Shown: in pieces, positions 34,894-44,975 of the stretch | Layout of the letters: every line of letters starts with the position of its first letter | How positions within the stretch are numbered: position 1 is the first letter of the stretch | Source: CAVXDY01 sp963721335 | Lineage (GTDB): Bacteria; Actinomycetota; Thermoleophilia; Miltoncostaeales; Miltoncostaeaceae | Direction of reading: 5' to 3' | DNA: 64,000 bases | Assembly: GCA_963721335.1 (NCBI GenBank) | Contig: CAVRIV010000008.1 | Location: forward strand, 1,178,001 to 1,242,000 | Notes under the pieces: generated by a model | The model's database searches: none | What the model was told of the DNA's origin: nothing | Seen by the model: only the letters and a program-made list of their open reading frames with translations | Position numbers and translations under genes: made by a program

Positions 34894-36241
34894 GCCCGTC
34901 CGCCGCGTGGCGGCCGGGGCGCTCGCCGCCCTCGCCTGCTCCGCCGCCGCGGCCGCCGCCGCCTGGAGCCCCGCCGAGCGCGCCTCCGTGGGCCCGCTCG
35001 TGGCGCGCTCCCCCGACGTGGCGATGAACGACCGCGGCGACGCGGTGGCCGCGTGGGTGCGCGGTTCCGGCCGCAGGGCCATGGTGGTCGTGTCGCTCCG
35101 CGCGGGGGGCGGCGAGTGGTCCCGGCCCGAGGCCGTCTCACGACGCGGCCGCCCGGCGGTGGATCCCCAGGTGTCCGTGGATGCGGCCGGACGGGTGGTG
35201 GTGGTCTGGCGCCAGGTGGTCGGCAGCCGCGTGGTCCGGATCGAGGACCACCGGCGGCGGCGGCCCGTCCTCGTGGTGCGCGCCCGGGAGCGCCCCTCCG
35301 GCGCCGCCCGTTGGGACCGCATCCAGACGCTCTCGAGCCCCCGGCAGACCGTGGGGCGGCCGGATCTGGCCATCGACGGCCGGGGGGTCGCCCTGGCCAC
35401 GTGGCACTGGGGCACGGGGACCTCCGCGTCCGACCCCGGCTACCACGGGGAGGTGCAGGTGGCGGAGGGGCGGAGCGCCCAGCCGTGGAGCCTCCCGGAG
35501 GCCGTCTCCGGGTCGGAGTCCTGCGATCGGCTGCGCGCGCCGCGGGTGAGCGTGGGCGGTGCCGGGGAGGCGGTCGTGTGGTGGCAGTGCGACCTGGCCG
35601 GTGACCGCAGCACCGCGTTCTCGAGCAGCCGGGCCCCCGACCAGCCCTTCGCCGCCGACCGCGAGCTGCCGTTCCGTTCCGCGGGCGACCTCGCCGCCGA
35701 CCTCGTGGTGTCGGGGAACGGGACCGCCGTCGCGGTGAGCGCCGACGGCGTCGCACTCCACTTCTGGCGCGGCCCCGTGCGGGCCGACGGGGTCACCCTG
35801 GAGGAGCTGCCGGTCGCGGGCTCACGCCCCACCCTGGACCGCGCCGGCGGGCCGCCGCAGGTGGGCGTGAACGACGACGGCGACGCGCTGGCGGCGTGGA
35901 TCGGGTCCGACCTGAGGACGCGGGCGGCCGTGATCGCCTCCGACCTCGGGGTGGCCGCCCCGGCCGCGCTCGATCCCGGCAAGCAGAGCCCCGCCGGCGT
36001 GCGGGTCGCGGTCGGCGGCGGCCGCCTCGGCCTGGTGGCGTGGACCGCCTCCGGCCGGGTGATCGCCTCCTCCCGCGCCGCCGACGGCTCGCTGGCGGCC
36101 GGCACGCGGGTCTCGGACATCGGGGTCTCCACGGGCCGGGCGCCCGCGGTGGCGATGGACGCCGGCGGCAACGGGCTCGCCTTCTGGACGAGGGACCTCG
36201 GGGGCCACGCGGTCGTGGAGCGCTCGGAGCTGGCCCCCTGA
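34883..36241 (+). CDS. Secreted repeat protein, paralogue 2
   Basis: A 452-residue paralogue of the preceding protein with the same layout: signal peptide (residues 1-24, alanine-rich), a WSPAERASVGP opening, repeats with SPDVAMNDRGDAVAAW and WRQVVGSRV, and the shared ATWHWGTGT block. Cysteines in the middle region (SCDRL ... WWQCDLAG) match those in paralogue 1 (ECRRG ... WECRLVG), suggesting a conserved disulfide. The ATG lies inside the end of paralogue 1, so translation is coupled. Function unknown. Confidence 0.75.
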   Translation: MPAEPVRRVAAGALAALACSAAAAAAAWSPAERASVGPLVARSPDVAMNDRGDAVAAWVRGSGRRAMVVVSLRAGGGEWSRPEAVSRRGRPAVDPQVSVDAAGRVVVVWRQVVGSRVVRIEDHRRRRPVLVVRARERPSGAARWDRIQTLSSPRQTVGRPDLAIDGRGVALATWHWGTGTSASDPGYHGEVQVAEGRSAQPWSLPEAVSGSESCDRLRAPRVSVGGAGEAVVWWQCDLAGDRSTAFSSSRAPDQPFAADRELPFRSAGDLAADLVVSGNGTAVAVSADGVALHFWRGPVRADGVTLEELPVAGSRPTLDRAGGPPQVGVNDDGDALAAWIGSDLRTRAAVIASDLGVAAPAALDPGKQSPAGVRVAVGGGRLGLVAWTASGRVIASSRAADGSLAAGTRVSDIGVSTGRAPAVAMDAGGNGLAFWTRDLGGHAVVERSELAP

Positions 36242-36326
36242 GGACCCGGGGCCGGGCGGTGGGTTAGGCTTGGTGCTCGCGCGGACGGGTACGCCCACCG
36301 TCGACGACCGATGTGAGTGCCACGCC

Positions 36327-36355
36327 TTCACGAATAACGGTCACGCGCGTATCCT
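36327..36355 (+). promoter_or_regulatory. suf operon promoter
   Basis: TTCACG (36327-36332), a 17-bp spacer and TATCCT (36350-36355). Transcription should begin near 36362, giving a leader of about 33 nt with GGGAGGA before the GTG of sufB. Unlike many genes in the window, this one has a leader and a Shine-Dalgarno. Confidence 0.6.
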
Positions 36356-36373
36356 TTAGACCACGTACGCGCG
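36344..36373. promoter_or_regulatory. Candidate SufR operator: 8-bp inverted repeat
   Basis: CGCGCGTA (36344-36351) and TACGCGCG (36366-36373) are perfect inverted copies separated by 14 bases. They flank the -10 and the predicted start of transcription, so a bound dimer would block RNA polymerase. The likely ligand is the SufR-like protein encoded 3 kb upstream; this is inference. Confidence 0.5.
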
Positions 36374-36394
36374 CCAAAGCGACCGGGAGGACCC

Positions 36395-37796
<1,402 letters not shown>

Positions 37797-37804
<8 letters not shown>

Positions 37805-39030
37805 CCCTGCCGCCTGGGCCGCAGGAGGCGCGCCAGGCGGCAGGGGAGCGGCTGACCTCCCTTCCCGGCCTGACCGGCCGGGAGGAGGTCTGGCGCTTCA
37901 CGCCGCCGGCCGACCTCGCCCTCGAGGGCCCCGAGCCCGAGGCGCCGGGCGCCGCGCCCGTCCCGCCGGCCGACGCCGGCGGCGAGCGGGCCGCCCGCCT
38001 CGACCTGGTCGACGGGGCGCCCCGGGCGGCTCGGCCCTCGGCGAGCCTGCCCGACGGGCGTGATCGTCGCCGAGCTCGGCGCCGCCCTGTCCGACCACGA
38101 GGCCCTGGTGCGCGAGCGCCTCTACGGGCTGATCGGCTTCGACGACACGCCCGGCGCGCTCAACGCCGCCCGCTGGGACGGCGGCACCTTCGTCTACGTC
38201 CCTCGCGGCGTCGAGGTGGAGCTGCCGGTCGAGTCGATCCTGTCGGCCACCGGCGCGACCGGGCGCGTCTTCGGCCGCTCGCTGGTCGTCGTCGAGGAGG
38301 GCGCCAAGGCGCACGGTGATCGACCGCTATCGCTCCCGCGACTTCGCCGGGCCCGTGCAGCGCGTCGTCGGTCGTCGAGCTCTACGTCGGGCCAGGGGGC
38401 CGAGCTGGAGCACGTCTCGGTGATCGACTGGGGCGCCGGCGTGCGCCACCACGCGCTGCTGCGCGCCCGCGTGGACCGCGACGCCCGCGCCCGCTCGGTG
38501 GTCGTCACGCTCGGCGGCGACGTCGTGCGCGTGGAGCCGACGATGGTCTGCGCCGGGCCGGGCTCCGACGCCCGCGCGCTCGGGCTCTACTTCGCCGGCG
38601 GCGACCAGCACTTCGAGCACCGCGTGGTCGCGCGCCACGAGGCGCCGCAGTCGTACTCGAACCTGCTCTACAAGGGCGCGATCCAGGACCACGCCCACAC
38701 GGTCTTCTTCGGCAACCTGGTCGTCCCGCCCGGGGCGCCCGGCACCGACGCCTACCAGACCAACCGCAACCTGGTGCTCAACGACGGCGCCCGCGCCGAC
38801 ACGATCCCGTTCCTCGAGATCGAGACGGCCGAGGTGAAGTGCTCGCACGCCGGCGCGGTCGGCCGCGTGGACGACGAGCACCTGTTCTACCTGCGCTCGC
38901 GCGGCGTGCCCGACGGCCGAGGCCAAGCGGCTGATCGTGATGGGCTTCCTCCAGGAGGTCCTGGAGCAGGTGACCCTGGAGGAGCTGCGCGACGGAGCTC
39001 GAGCCGGCGGTCCGGGAGAAGCTGGGCTGA
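37797..39030 (+). CDS. sufD: Fe-S cluster assembly protein SufD, frameshifted
   Basis: About 400 residues. SufD pairs with SufB in the scaffold complex. Family marks: FVYVPRGVEVELPVESI, HRVVARHEAPQSYSNLLYKG, VLNDGARADTIPFLEIE and ETAEVKCSHAGAVGRVDDEH. Breaks at about 37826-37850, 38060, 38317, 38368, 38390, 38922 and 38993 are almost all single extra G or C. The end reads ELEPAVREKLG and then TGA. The start is a TTG overlapping the sufB stop, so the genes are coupled. Confidence 0.9.
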
Positions 39031-39035
39031 TCGAG

Positions 39036-39365
39036 GTGGACGTCGGCGCTCGCACGACCTCGCCCCCGGCGAGCCGCGTGCTCGTGCAGGTCGGACGACA
39101 CGCCGGTCTGCCTGGTGAACGTCGACGGCGACGGTGCTCGCCGTCCACGACATCTGCACCCACGCGCTCGAGTCGCTCTCGGGCGGCTGGGTCGAGGGCG
39201 ACACGCATCGAGTGCCCGCGCCACGGCGCCGCCTTCTCCCTGCGCACCGGCGAGGCGCTCACGCCGCCCGCCATCCGCCCGCTTCCCACCTTCACCGTGG
39301 AGGTCCGGGACGGCCGCGTGCTGGTCGACCCCACCCCGAGCCGTGAGCACCCGCTGATCCGCTGA
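39036..39365 (+). CDS. Rieske-type [2Fe-2S] ferredoxin of the suf operon, frameshifted
   Basis: About 108 residues. The two Rieske motifs are CTH (in VHDICTHALESLSGG) and CPRH (in IECPRHGAAFSL). Such small Rieske proteins (annotated as non-heme iron oxygenase ferredoxin subunits) occur between sufD and sufC in many actinobacteria and may donate electrons during cluster assembly. Extra bases near 39055, 39098, 39138 and 39210 break the frame. The exact start is unclear; the GTG at 39036, six bases after the sufD stop, is the best candidate. Confidence 0.8.
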   Translation: MDVGARTTSPPASRVLVQVGRHAGLPGERRRRRCSPSTTSAPTRSSRSRAAGSRATRIECPRHGAAFSLRTGEALTPPAIRPLPTFTVEVRDGRVLVDPTPSREHPLIR

Positions 39366-39378
39366 GACGAGGAGTGAC

Positions 39379-40153
39379 GTGCGCGAACCCATCCTGCAGA
39401 TCGAGCGGCCTCGAGGTGGCCGTGGACGGACACCCCGATCCTGAAGGGGGTCAACCTGGCGGTGCCCCAGGGCGAGGTCCACGCGCTGATGGGCCCGAAC
39501 GGCTCCGGCAAGAGCACGCTCGCCTACGCCCTCGCCGGACACCCGCGCTACGACATCACCGGCGGCACGGCGCCGCTTCGACGGGCAGGACATCGCCGAG
39601 ATGGAGGCCGACGAGCGCGCCCGCCTGGGCCTGTTCCTCGCGATGCAGTACCCGGTCGAGGTGCCGGGCGTCTCGGTCATGAACTTCCTGCGCACGTCGC
39701 TGCAACGCGATCCGCGGCGAGGAGATCTCCCCGCGCGACTTCGTGAAGCTCTTCGACGCAGAAGTCGAAGCTGCTCGGCTTCGACCGCGCCTTCGCCGAC
39801 CGCTACCTCAACGAGGGCTTCTCGGGCGGCGAGAAGAAGCGCCACGAGATCCTGCAGATGGCGATGCTCGAGCCGCGCTTCGCGGTGCTCGACGAGACCG
39901 ACTCGGGCCTGGACGTGGACGCGCTGAAGGTCGTCTCGGCGGGCGTGAACTCCATGCGCGGCCCGGAGCTCGGCGTCCTCATCATCACCCACTACACGCG
40001 GATCCTCCGCTACATCACGCCGGACGTCGTGCACGTGATGTTCGAGGGCCGCATCGCCCGCACGGGCGGCCCGGAGCTGGCCGACCACCTCGAGGAGCAC
40101 GGCTACGTGGAGTTCGGCGCCGCCGAGGAGGCCGCGGCCCCGGCGCGGGCTGA
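39379..40153 (+). CDS. sufC: Fe-S assembly ATPase SufC, frameshifted
   Basis: About 256 residues of ABC-type ATPase. Walker A is GPNGSGKSTL; the signature is NEGFSGGEKKRHEILQMAML; Walker B is AVLDETDSGLD; H-loop THYTRILRYI. These are SufC-specific. It powers SufBC2D. Breaks at about 39411, 39433, 39574, 39711 and 39761 insert G, C or A. The last readable frame runs on into sufS without a stop; a TGA at 40151-40153 in the next frame is the expected end if one more extra base lies near 40110-40145. GAGGAG precedes the GTG. Confidence 0.9.
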
Positions 40154-40157
40154 GCGC

Positions 40158-41404
40158 ATGGGCACCTCCGCCGCCATCGACGTCGCGGCCCTCCGGGCCG
40201 ACTTCCCGATCCTGTCGCGGCGGGTCCACGGCGCGCCGCTCGTCTACCTCGACTCGGCGGCGACCTCGCAGAAGCCGGCGGCGGTGCTGGACGCGATGGA
40301 CGCCTACTACCGCGAGACCAACGCCAACGTGCACCGCGGCGTCTACGACGCTCGCCGCCGAGGCGACCGACCCGCTTCGAGGCCGGGCGCGACTCGGTGG
40401 CGCGCCTGGTGAACGCGCCGCGCGACGGCATGGTCTTCACCAAGAACGCCAGCGAGGCGATCAACCTGGTCGCCTGGGCGTGGGGCGTGCGCGAGCTGGC
40501 CGCCGGCGACGAGATCCTCGTCACCGAGATGGAGCACCACTCCAACATCGTCCCGTGGCAGATCGTGGCCGAGATCACGGGCGCCACGCGTGCGCTTCGT
40601 GCCGGTCACGCCCGGAGGGCGAGCTCGACATGGAGGCGCTCCGGGAGATGCTGTCCGAGCGCACCCGGATGGTCGCCGTCGTCCACGCGAGCAACGTGCT
40701 CGGCACGATCAACCCGGTCGCCGAGATCGCCGCACCTCGCCCACGAGCAGGGCGCGCTCGTGCTGGTGGACGGCTCGCAGAGCGTGCCCCACATGCCGGT
40801 CGACGTCACGGCCCTCGGCTGCGACTTCCTGGCCTTCACGGGCCACAAGATGCTCGGCCCGACCGGCATCGGCGTGCTCGTCGGCAGGCCGGCGCTGCTC
40901 GAGGCGATGGAGCCCGTTCCTCGGCGGCGGCGAGATGATCTCCAACGTCACGACGCGAGGGCTCGACCTGGAACGACCTGCCCGTGGAAGTTCGAGGCCG
41001 GCACGCCGCCGATCGCCGAGGCCGTCGGCATCGGCGCCGCCGCCGACTACCTGGCCGGGCGTCGGCCTCGATGCGGTGCGCGCGCACGAGGTCGAGCTGG
41101 TCGACCCACATGCTCGCGGCGCTCAGCGAGGTCGAGGGCATCACGATCTACGGCCCGCGCGACGCCGAGTCGCGCGGGCGGCGCGGTCTCGTTCAGCCTG
41201 CCGGACCTGCACCCGCACGACATCGCCCAGCTCGTCGACCGCGAGGGCGTCTGCGTCCGGGCGGGCCACCACTGCGCCAAGCCGCTGATGCGCGTGCTCG
41301 GCGTGGGCGCCACGGCCCGCGCGAGCGCCTACCTCTACAATTCCCACGACGAGATCGACGTGCTCGTGCGCGCCCTGGGCGCCGCGCGAGCCACCTTCGG
41401 CTAG
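40158..41404 (+). CDS. sufS: Cysteine desulfurase SufS, frameshifted
   Basis: About 410 residues, class II cysteine desulfurase that delivers sulfur from L-cysteine. Visible are the N-terminal DFPILSRRVHGAPLVYLDSAATSQKP (in parts), the NANVHRGVY motif, TEMEHHSNIVPWQ, the PLP lysine in FTGHKMLGPTGIGVL, and VRAGHHCAKPLM with the active-site Cys. About twelve single-base insertions (40349, 40373, 40592, 40613, 40733, 40917, 40971, 40983, 41058, 41107 and 41175 among them) break the frame. ATG follows the sufC region directly. Confidence 0.92.
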
Positions 41405-41422
41405 GGGAGGATCGGGAGAGCG

Positions 41423-41871
41423 ATGGGCGGCCTGGACGACCTCTACCAGGAGCTGATCCTCGACCACTACCGCCGCAAGCGCGGCGAGGGGACGCTCGAC
41501 CAACCCGTCGGTGGCCGTCGACCAGAACAACCCGCTCTGCGGCGACGAGGTGCACCTCGAGCTCGGGATCGAGGACGATCGGCGTGGTGGAGCTCGCCCA
41601 CACCGGCGCAGGGCTGCTCGATCTCCCAGGCGTCGGTCTCGATGATGAGCGAGGCCATCGTCGGGCCGGTCCTCGAGGAGGCGCTCGACCTGGTCGAGCA
41701 CTTCCGGCAGATGATGCACGGCGCCGAGGAGGGCGACGAGGACCGCCTCAGGGACGCGATCGCCCTCGAGGGCGTGGCCAAGTACCCGGTGCGCGTGAAG
41801 TGCGCGCTGCTCGGGATGGATGGCGGCGAAGGACGCGATCCAGACCTACCAACGGCAACGGCGAGGCGTGA
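41423..41871 (+). CDS. sufU: Zinc-dependent sulfur transferase SufU, frameshifted
   Basis: About 148 residues. SufU accepts sulfur from SufS through a zinc-bound cysteine. Marks: LYQELILDHYRRKRGEGTLD, NPLCGDEVHLELGIED (first Cys), TGAGCSISQASVSMMSE (second Cys, joined frame) and VKCALLGW (third). Extra bases near 41503, 41579, 41613, 41821 and 41850 split the frame. GGGAGAG precedes the ATG. Its stop overlaps the next start by GTGA. Confidence 0.9.
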
Positions 41872-42185
41872 CCGTGGCGACCGAGGACGAGATCCGCACC
41901 GCGATGAAGCGGTCGAGGACCCCGAGCTCGGCGTGAACGTCGTCGACCTGGGCCTGCTCTACGGCGTGAACGTCGGACGACGCCGGCAACGTCATCCTCG
42001 ACATGACGCTCACCTCGATGGGCTGCCCGCTCACCGAGCAGATCCTGGGCGACTCGCGGGCCGCGCTCGAGCCGCTCGAGGGCGTCGCGAGCGTCGACGT
42101 GAACTGGGTCTGGGACCCGCCGTGGTCGCCCGACTCCATGACCGAGGAGGGGCGCTTCCTGATGAAGGTGATGGGCTATGGCTGA
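41868..42185 (+). CDS. sufT: SufT-like DUF59/MIP18 protein, frameshifted
   Basis: About 105 residues of the DUF59 family, which in suf operons (SufT) helps mature Fe-S proteins. Marks: VEDPELGVNVVDLGLLYGVNV, LTSMGCPLTEQI with the conserved Cys, and WDPPWSPDSMTEEGR. One base appears missing near 41912 (AAG-CGG for AAGGCGG) and one extra G near 41977. The GTG overlaps the sufU stop; the stop overlaps the next gene by eight bases. Confidence 0.87.
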
Positions 42186-42627
42186 GTCTCCGGCCACGCC
42201 CGTCGCCGAGCGCCCGCTCACCCTCGAGGAGAAGAAGGCGGCGGCGCGCGCCCGCGCCAAGGCCGCCCGCCAGGCCGAGCAGGGTGGCCAGGCGTTCGTC
42301 ACGATCTCGCCGGCGGCGGCCGACTACATCCGCGCCGCGGCCGCCGAGCAGGGGCGCCCCGAGGGCGTGCGGCTGCGCATCCTGGCCGGGGGCTGCTCGG
42401 GCCTGGAGTACAAGCTCGACCTGCTGGCCGCCGGACGAGACCGCGGGCGCGGCCGACCGCTCGGTGGAGTCCGAACGGCGTCACGATGCTGATGGACCTG
42501 AAGAGCGCCATCCACGTGACCGGCTCGGTCATCGACTACGAGGACGGGCTGCTGCGGCGCGGGTTCCGGATCAACAACCCGAACGCCACGTCCACCTGCT
42601 CCTGCGGGGACACCTTCGGAGCCTGAA
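42178..42627 (+). CDS. A-type Fe-S carrier (IscA/ErpA/HesB family), frameshifted
   Basis: About 149 residues: an N-terminal charged helical extension (KKAAARARAKAARQAEQ), then the A-type carrier domain. Cluster cysteines: AGGCSGLEYKLDL and, at the C terminus, STCSCGDTFGA. It accepts clusters from the scaffold and passes them to apo-proteins. Two extra G near 42434 and 42473 shift the frame. Last gene of the suf operon. Confidence 0.9.
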
Positions 42628-42729
42628 AGTGCGTCAAGCCGTGGCGGCCGGCCGGCTGTCGCCGCCCGTGCCGGCCGCCCAGGCATGCGGGCCACCGGCT
42701 TCGCCGGGGTCGGGCCCGCGGACCGAGCC

Positions 42730-43494
42730 GTGGCGACCGTAGAGACGAAGGCGGTGCGGCGTCGCCCGCACGGCGGGACCCGCTCCCTGCGGGTGCGCGG
42801 GCACCTGGTGCGCTACGACGACAGCGGCGGCGACGGGCCCCCGGTCATGCTGGTGCACGGCCTCGGCTGCTCGCCCGGCTGGTGGCGCGACGTCACTCCG
42901 GCTCTCGCCCGCCACCACCGGGTCATCATCCCCGACCTGCCCGGGTTCGAGCTGGCGCCGAGCGGCGCGCCGTTCCGGCTCTCCGAGGGGGCCGCGGTGC
43001 TGGCGCGGCTGCTCGAGCGGCTGGAGGTGGGCCGGGCGAGCCTGGTGGGCCACTCGCTGGGCGCCCTCGTGTGCCTGGGCATGGCGGCGCGCGCGCCCGA
43101 GACCGTGGAGCGCCTGGTGCTGATCTCCCCTCCGATCCGGACCGCCGGCCCGGCGTTCCGCCACCACGCCATCCCCCTCGCGCGCACCGCCGCCGCGCTC
43201 CCGATGGGCGCGCTCGCCCGGGTCACCCTCGGCGGCATCGGCCGCTCACCCCTGGCGATCTGGCGGGCGGCCGAGGAGATGCTCCACACCGACCACGTCG
43301 CCGGTCTCGTGGACATCCACGTGCCGACGCTGCTCCTCTGGGGCCGCGAGGACCGCCTGGTCCCCCTCGCGGGAGCCCAGGAGCTCCTGCAGCTGCTCCC
43401 CGATGCCTCCCTGCGCATCATCGACGCGGGTCACTCCCCGATGCTGGACGCCCCGGTCGTCCTCACGACCGAGCTCCTGACCTTCCTGCACTAA
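42730..43494 (+). CDS. Alpha/beta hydrolase
   Basis: About 254 residues. The oxyanion loop HGLGCSPGWW, the nucleophile elbow GHSLGALV, the acid in WGREDRLVP and the base in DAGHSPML form the full catalytic set of an alpha/beta hydrolase of the haloperoxidase/esterase type. Substrate unknown. The GTG at 42730 is preferred; an in-frame ATG at 42685 would add 15 residues without homologous look. Its TAA overlaps the stop of the convergent M23 gene by two bases. Confidence 0.88.
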   Translation: MATVETKAVRRRPHGGTRSLRVRGHLVRYDDSGGDGPPVMLVHGLGCSPGWWRDVTPALARHHRVIIPDLPGFELAPSGAPFRLSEGAAVLARLLERLEVGRASLVGHSLGALVCLGMAARAPETVERLVLISPPIRTAGPAFRHHAIPLARTAAALPMGALARVTLGGIGRSPLAIWRAAEEMLHTDHVAGLVDIHVPTLLLWGREDRLVPLAGAQELLQLLPDASLRIIDAGHSPMLDAPVVLTTELLTFLH

Positions 43495-44843
43495 GAGGCG
43501 GGGCTCGCCAGCCCGTCGTCGGGGCTGGGATCCCCGTCGATCTCCGGCGTGACGTCAACCAGCACCGCTCCGATCGCCGGGGCGGGGGACGGGGAGATCG
43601 CGGCCTGGCGGAAGGCCGGCGGGATGTCCGTCCCGCGCTGCCACGCGAGCAGGTACGGGTACGGATCGACGCTGTCGCCTCCGCCCGGGTGCACCTCGAA
43701 GTGAAGGTGCGGGGGCGTCGTGACGGCGTCCCCGGTGTTGCCCACGAAGGCGATCACCTGGCCCGCGCGCACCCGCGCGCCCTCCAGCGCGGCCGGGGCG
43801 TAGGCGGAGAGGTGGGCGTAGTAGAACTGGTTGCCCGCATCGTCGGTGAGCCAGAGCCGGTTCCCCCCGAGCGTGTTGATGCCGACGCGCGAGAGCCTCC
43901 CGTCGGCGACCGCGAGGACCGGCGTCCCGGTGGGCGCGAAGAGGTCGTTCCCCTGATGCCAGCCGGTGTCGGCCCGGGGAGCGCCGTAGTCGTCCGTGAA
44001 GCTCACGTCGCCGAACACCGGGAACACGTACCGGCCCCCCGCGGGCAGGGCCACCTCCGGAGCGGGCTTGCGGGGCAGGCCCAGGGGCACCGGGGCGATC
44101 AGGGGCGCAGGCGCGGTCGTGGACGGCCCGCCCTGGTCCGGTGCGGCGCCCTCGGGTGCCGATGCGGGGTCCCGTGGGGCGGGCTCCTCGCGGGGCGCGG
44201 GCGCGGGCTCCGCCGGGCCGGCCCCGGGGCTGGCCGACAGGCTCAGATGACCGATCACGAACGGCTGTCCGATGATCGTCGCGGCGGCCGGGTCGCTCAC
44301 CTCCACGCGCAGCGCGTTGGCCTGCACGGTCCCGTCGGCGCCGGTCACGTGCTCCATCAGGACCAGGGTGCCGATGCCGGCGACCTCGACGCGGCTCCCC
44401 AGACCCACGGAGACGGGCCGGCCGTCCACCACCAGCCCCGAGACCGTCGCGTCGGTGAGGCCGGTCTGTCCCGCCGCCGGCCCCGCGCCCGCGTGCGCGG
44501 ACATGCGGAACGAGTCGATGGAGACCCGTCCGTCGAGCAGGATGAGGCCGCTGGCCGAGATCGACCCATCGGCGGTCGCCGACGCTCCGCGGGCGCGCGC
44601 CTCGACCCTCACATCCACCGCTCCCACGGAGCCCCCGCCGGCCGGGCGCAGGCCGGAAACCCGCGAGGAACGGTCGATCGGGCCCTCCGACGACGCTGTC
44701 ACGCCCCCCTGGGTCCCCCCGGGCAGAAGCGCGGCGTACCCCTGGGATCGGCCCGAGGATGGGGATGCCGGAGCCCCGAGGGCGATGGCGGCGGCGATCG
44801 CCGTGGCCGCGAGCGCGGCCAGGAGCGGGCGGAGGAGCCTCAC
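43491..44843 (-). CDS. Secreted M23-family peptidase
   Basis: A 450-residue exported protein: signal peptide (about residues 1-27), a beta-rich N-terminal domain of about 200 residues with repeated ADGSISASGL-like strands (an adhesin-like or choice-of-anchor fold), a proline/alanine-rich linker, and a C-terminal LytM/M23 domain. Metal ligands: HQGNDLF (HxxxD) and HLHFEVH (HxH). It should cleave peptidoglycan cross-bridges or act as a regulator of another hydrolase. The GTG at 44843 is chosen because the signal peptide starts there. Divergent from the NlpC/P60 gene. Confidence 0.87.
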   Translation of the reverse strand: MRLLRPLLAALAATAIAAAIALGAPASPSSGRSQGYAALLPGGTQGGVTASSEGPIDRSSRVSGLRPAGGGSVGAVDVRVEARARGASATADGSISASGLILLDGRVSIDSFRMSAHAGAGPAAGQTGLTDATVSGLVVDGRPVSVGLGSRVEVAGIGTLVLMEHVTGADGTVQANALRVEVSDPAAATIIGQPFVIGHLSLSASPGAGPAEPAPAPREEPAPRDPASAPEGAAPDQGGPSTTAPAPLIAPVPLGLPRKPAPEVALPAGGRYVFPVFGDVSFTDDYGAPRADTGWHQGNDLFAPTGTPVLAVADGRLSRVGINTLGGNRLWLTDDAGNQFYYAHLSAYAPAALEGARVRAGQVIAFVGNTGDAVTTPPHLHFEVHPGGGDSVDPYPYLLAWQRGTDIPPAFRQAAISPSPAPAIGAVLVDVTPEIDGDPSPDDGLASPAS

Positions 44844-44901
44844 GCGGACATCATTCCGGGCCGAGAGCCCTCCAGCAACGCCGTTTTGGGCTGTTTCAAG
44901 C

Positions 44902-44915
44902 GTGATTTCGGTCAC
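44902..44915. promoter_or_regulatory. CRP-like site between two cell-wall hydrolase genes
   Basis: GTGA-N6-TCAC with a following A, nine of the ten conserved positions of the CRP consensus TGTGA-N6-TCACA. Its centre is about 52 bp before the predicted start of the NlpC/P60 transcript and about 65 bp from the divergent M23 start codon. Confidence 0.45.
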
Positions 44916-44924
44916 ACCCGAGGT

Positions 44925-44954
44925 TTGCCTACGTCCGAGCGGGTGGTGTAGCGT
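44925..44954 (+). promoter_or_regulatory. Promoter of the NlpC/P60 gene
   Basis: TTGCCT (44925-44930), an 18-bp spacer and TAGCGT (44949-44954), with TG just before the -10. A leader of about 15 nt would contain GGAGG before the GTG at 44976. Confidence 0.5.
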
Positions 44955-44975
44955 GCCCCAGTCGGTTGGAGGCCG

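Noticed and set aside
33511..36241. Sialidase or glycosidase function for the secreted paralogues
   Set aside because: No clear Asp boxes (SxDxGxTW) or catalytic acid set; only the propeller-like repeat pattern can be supported.
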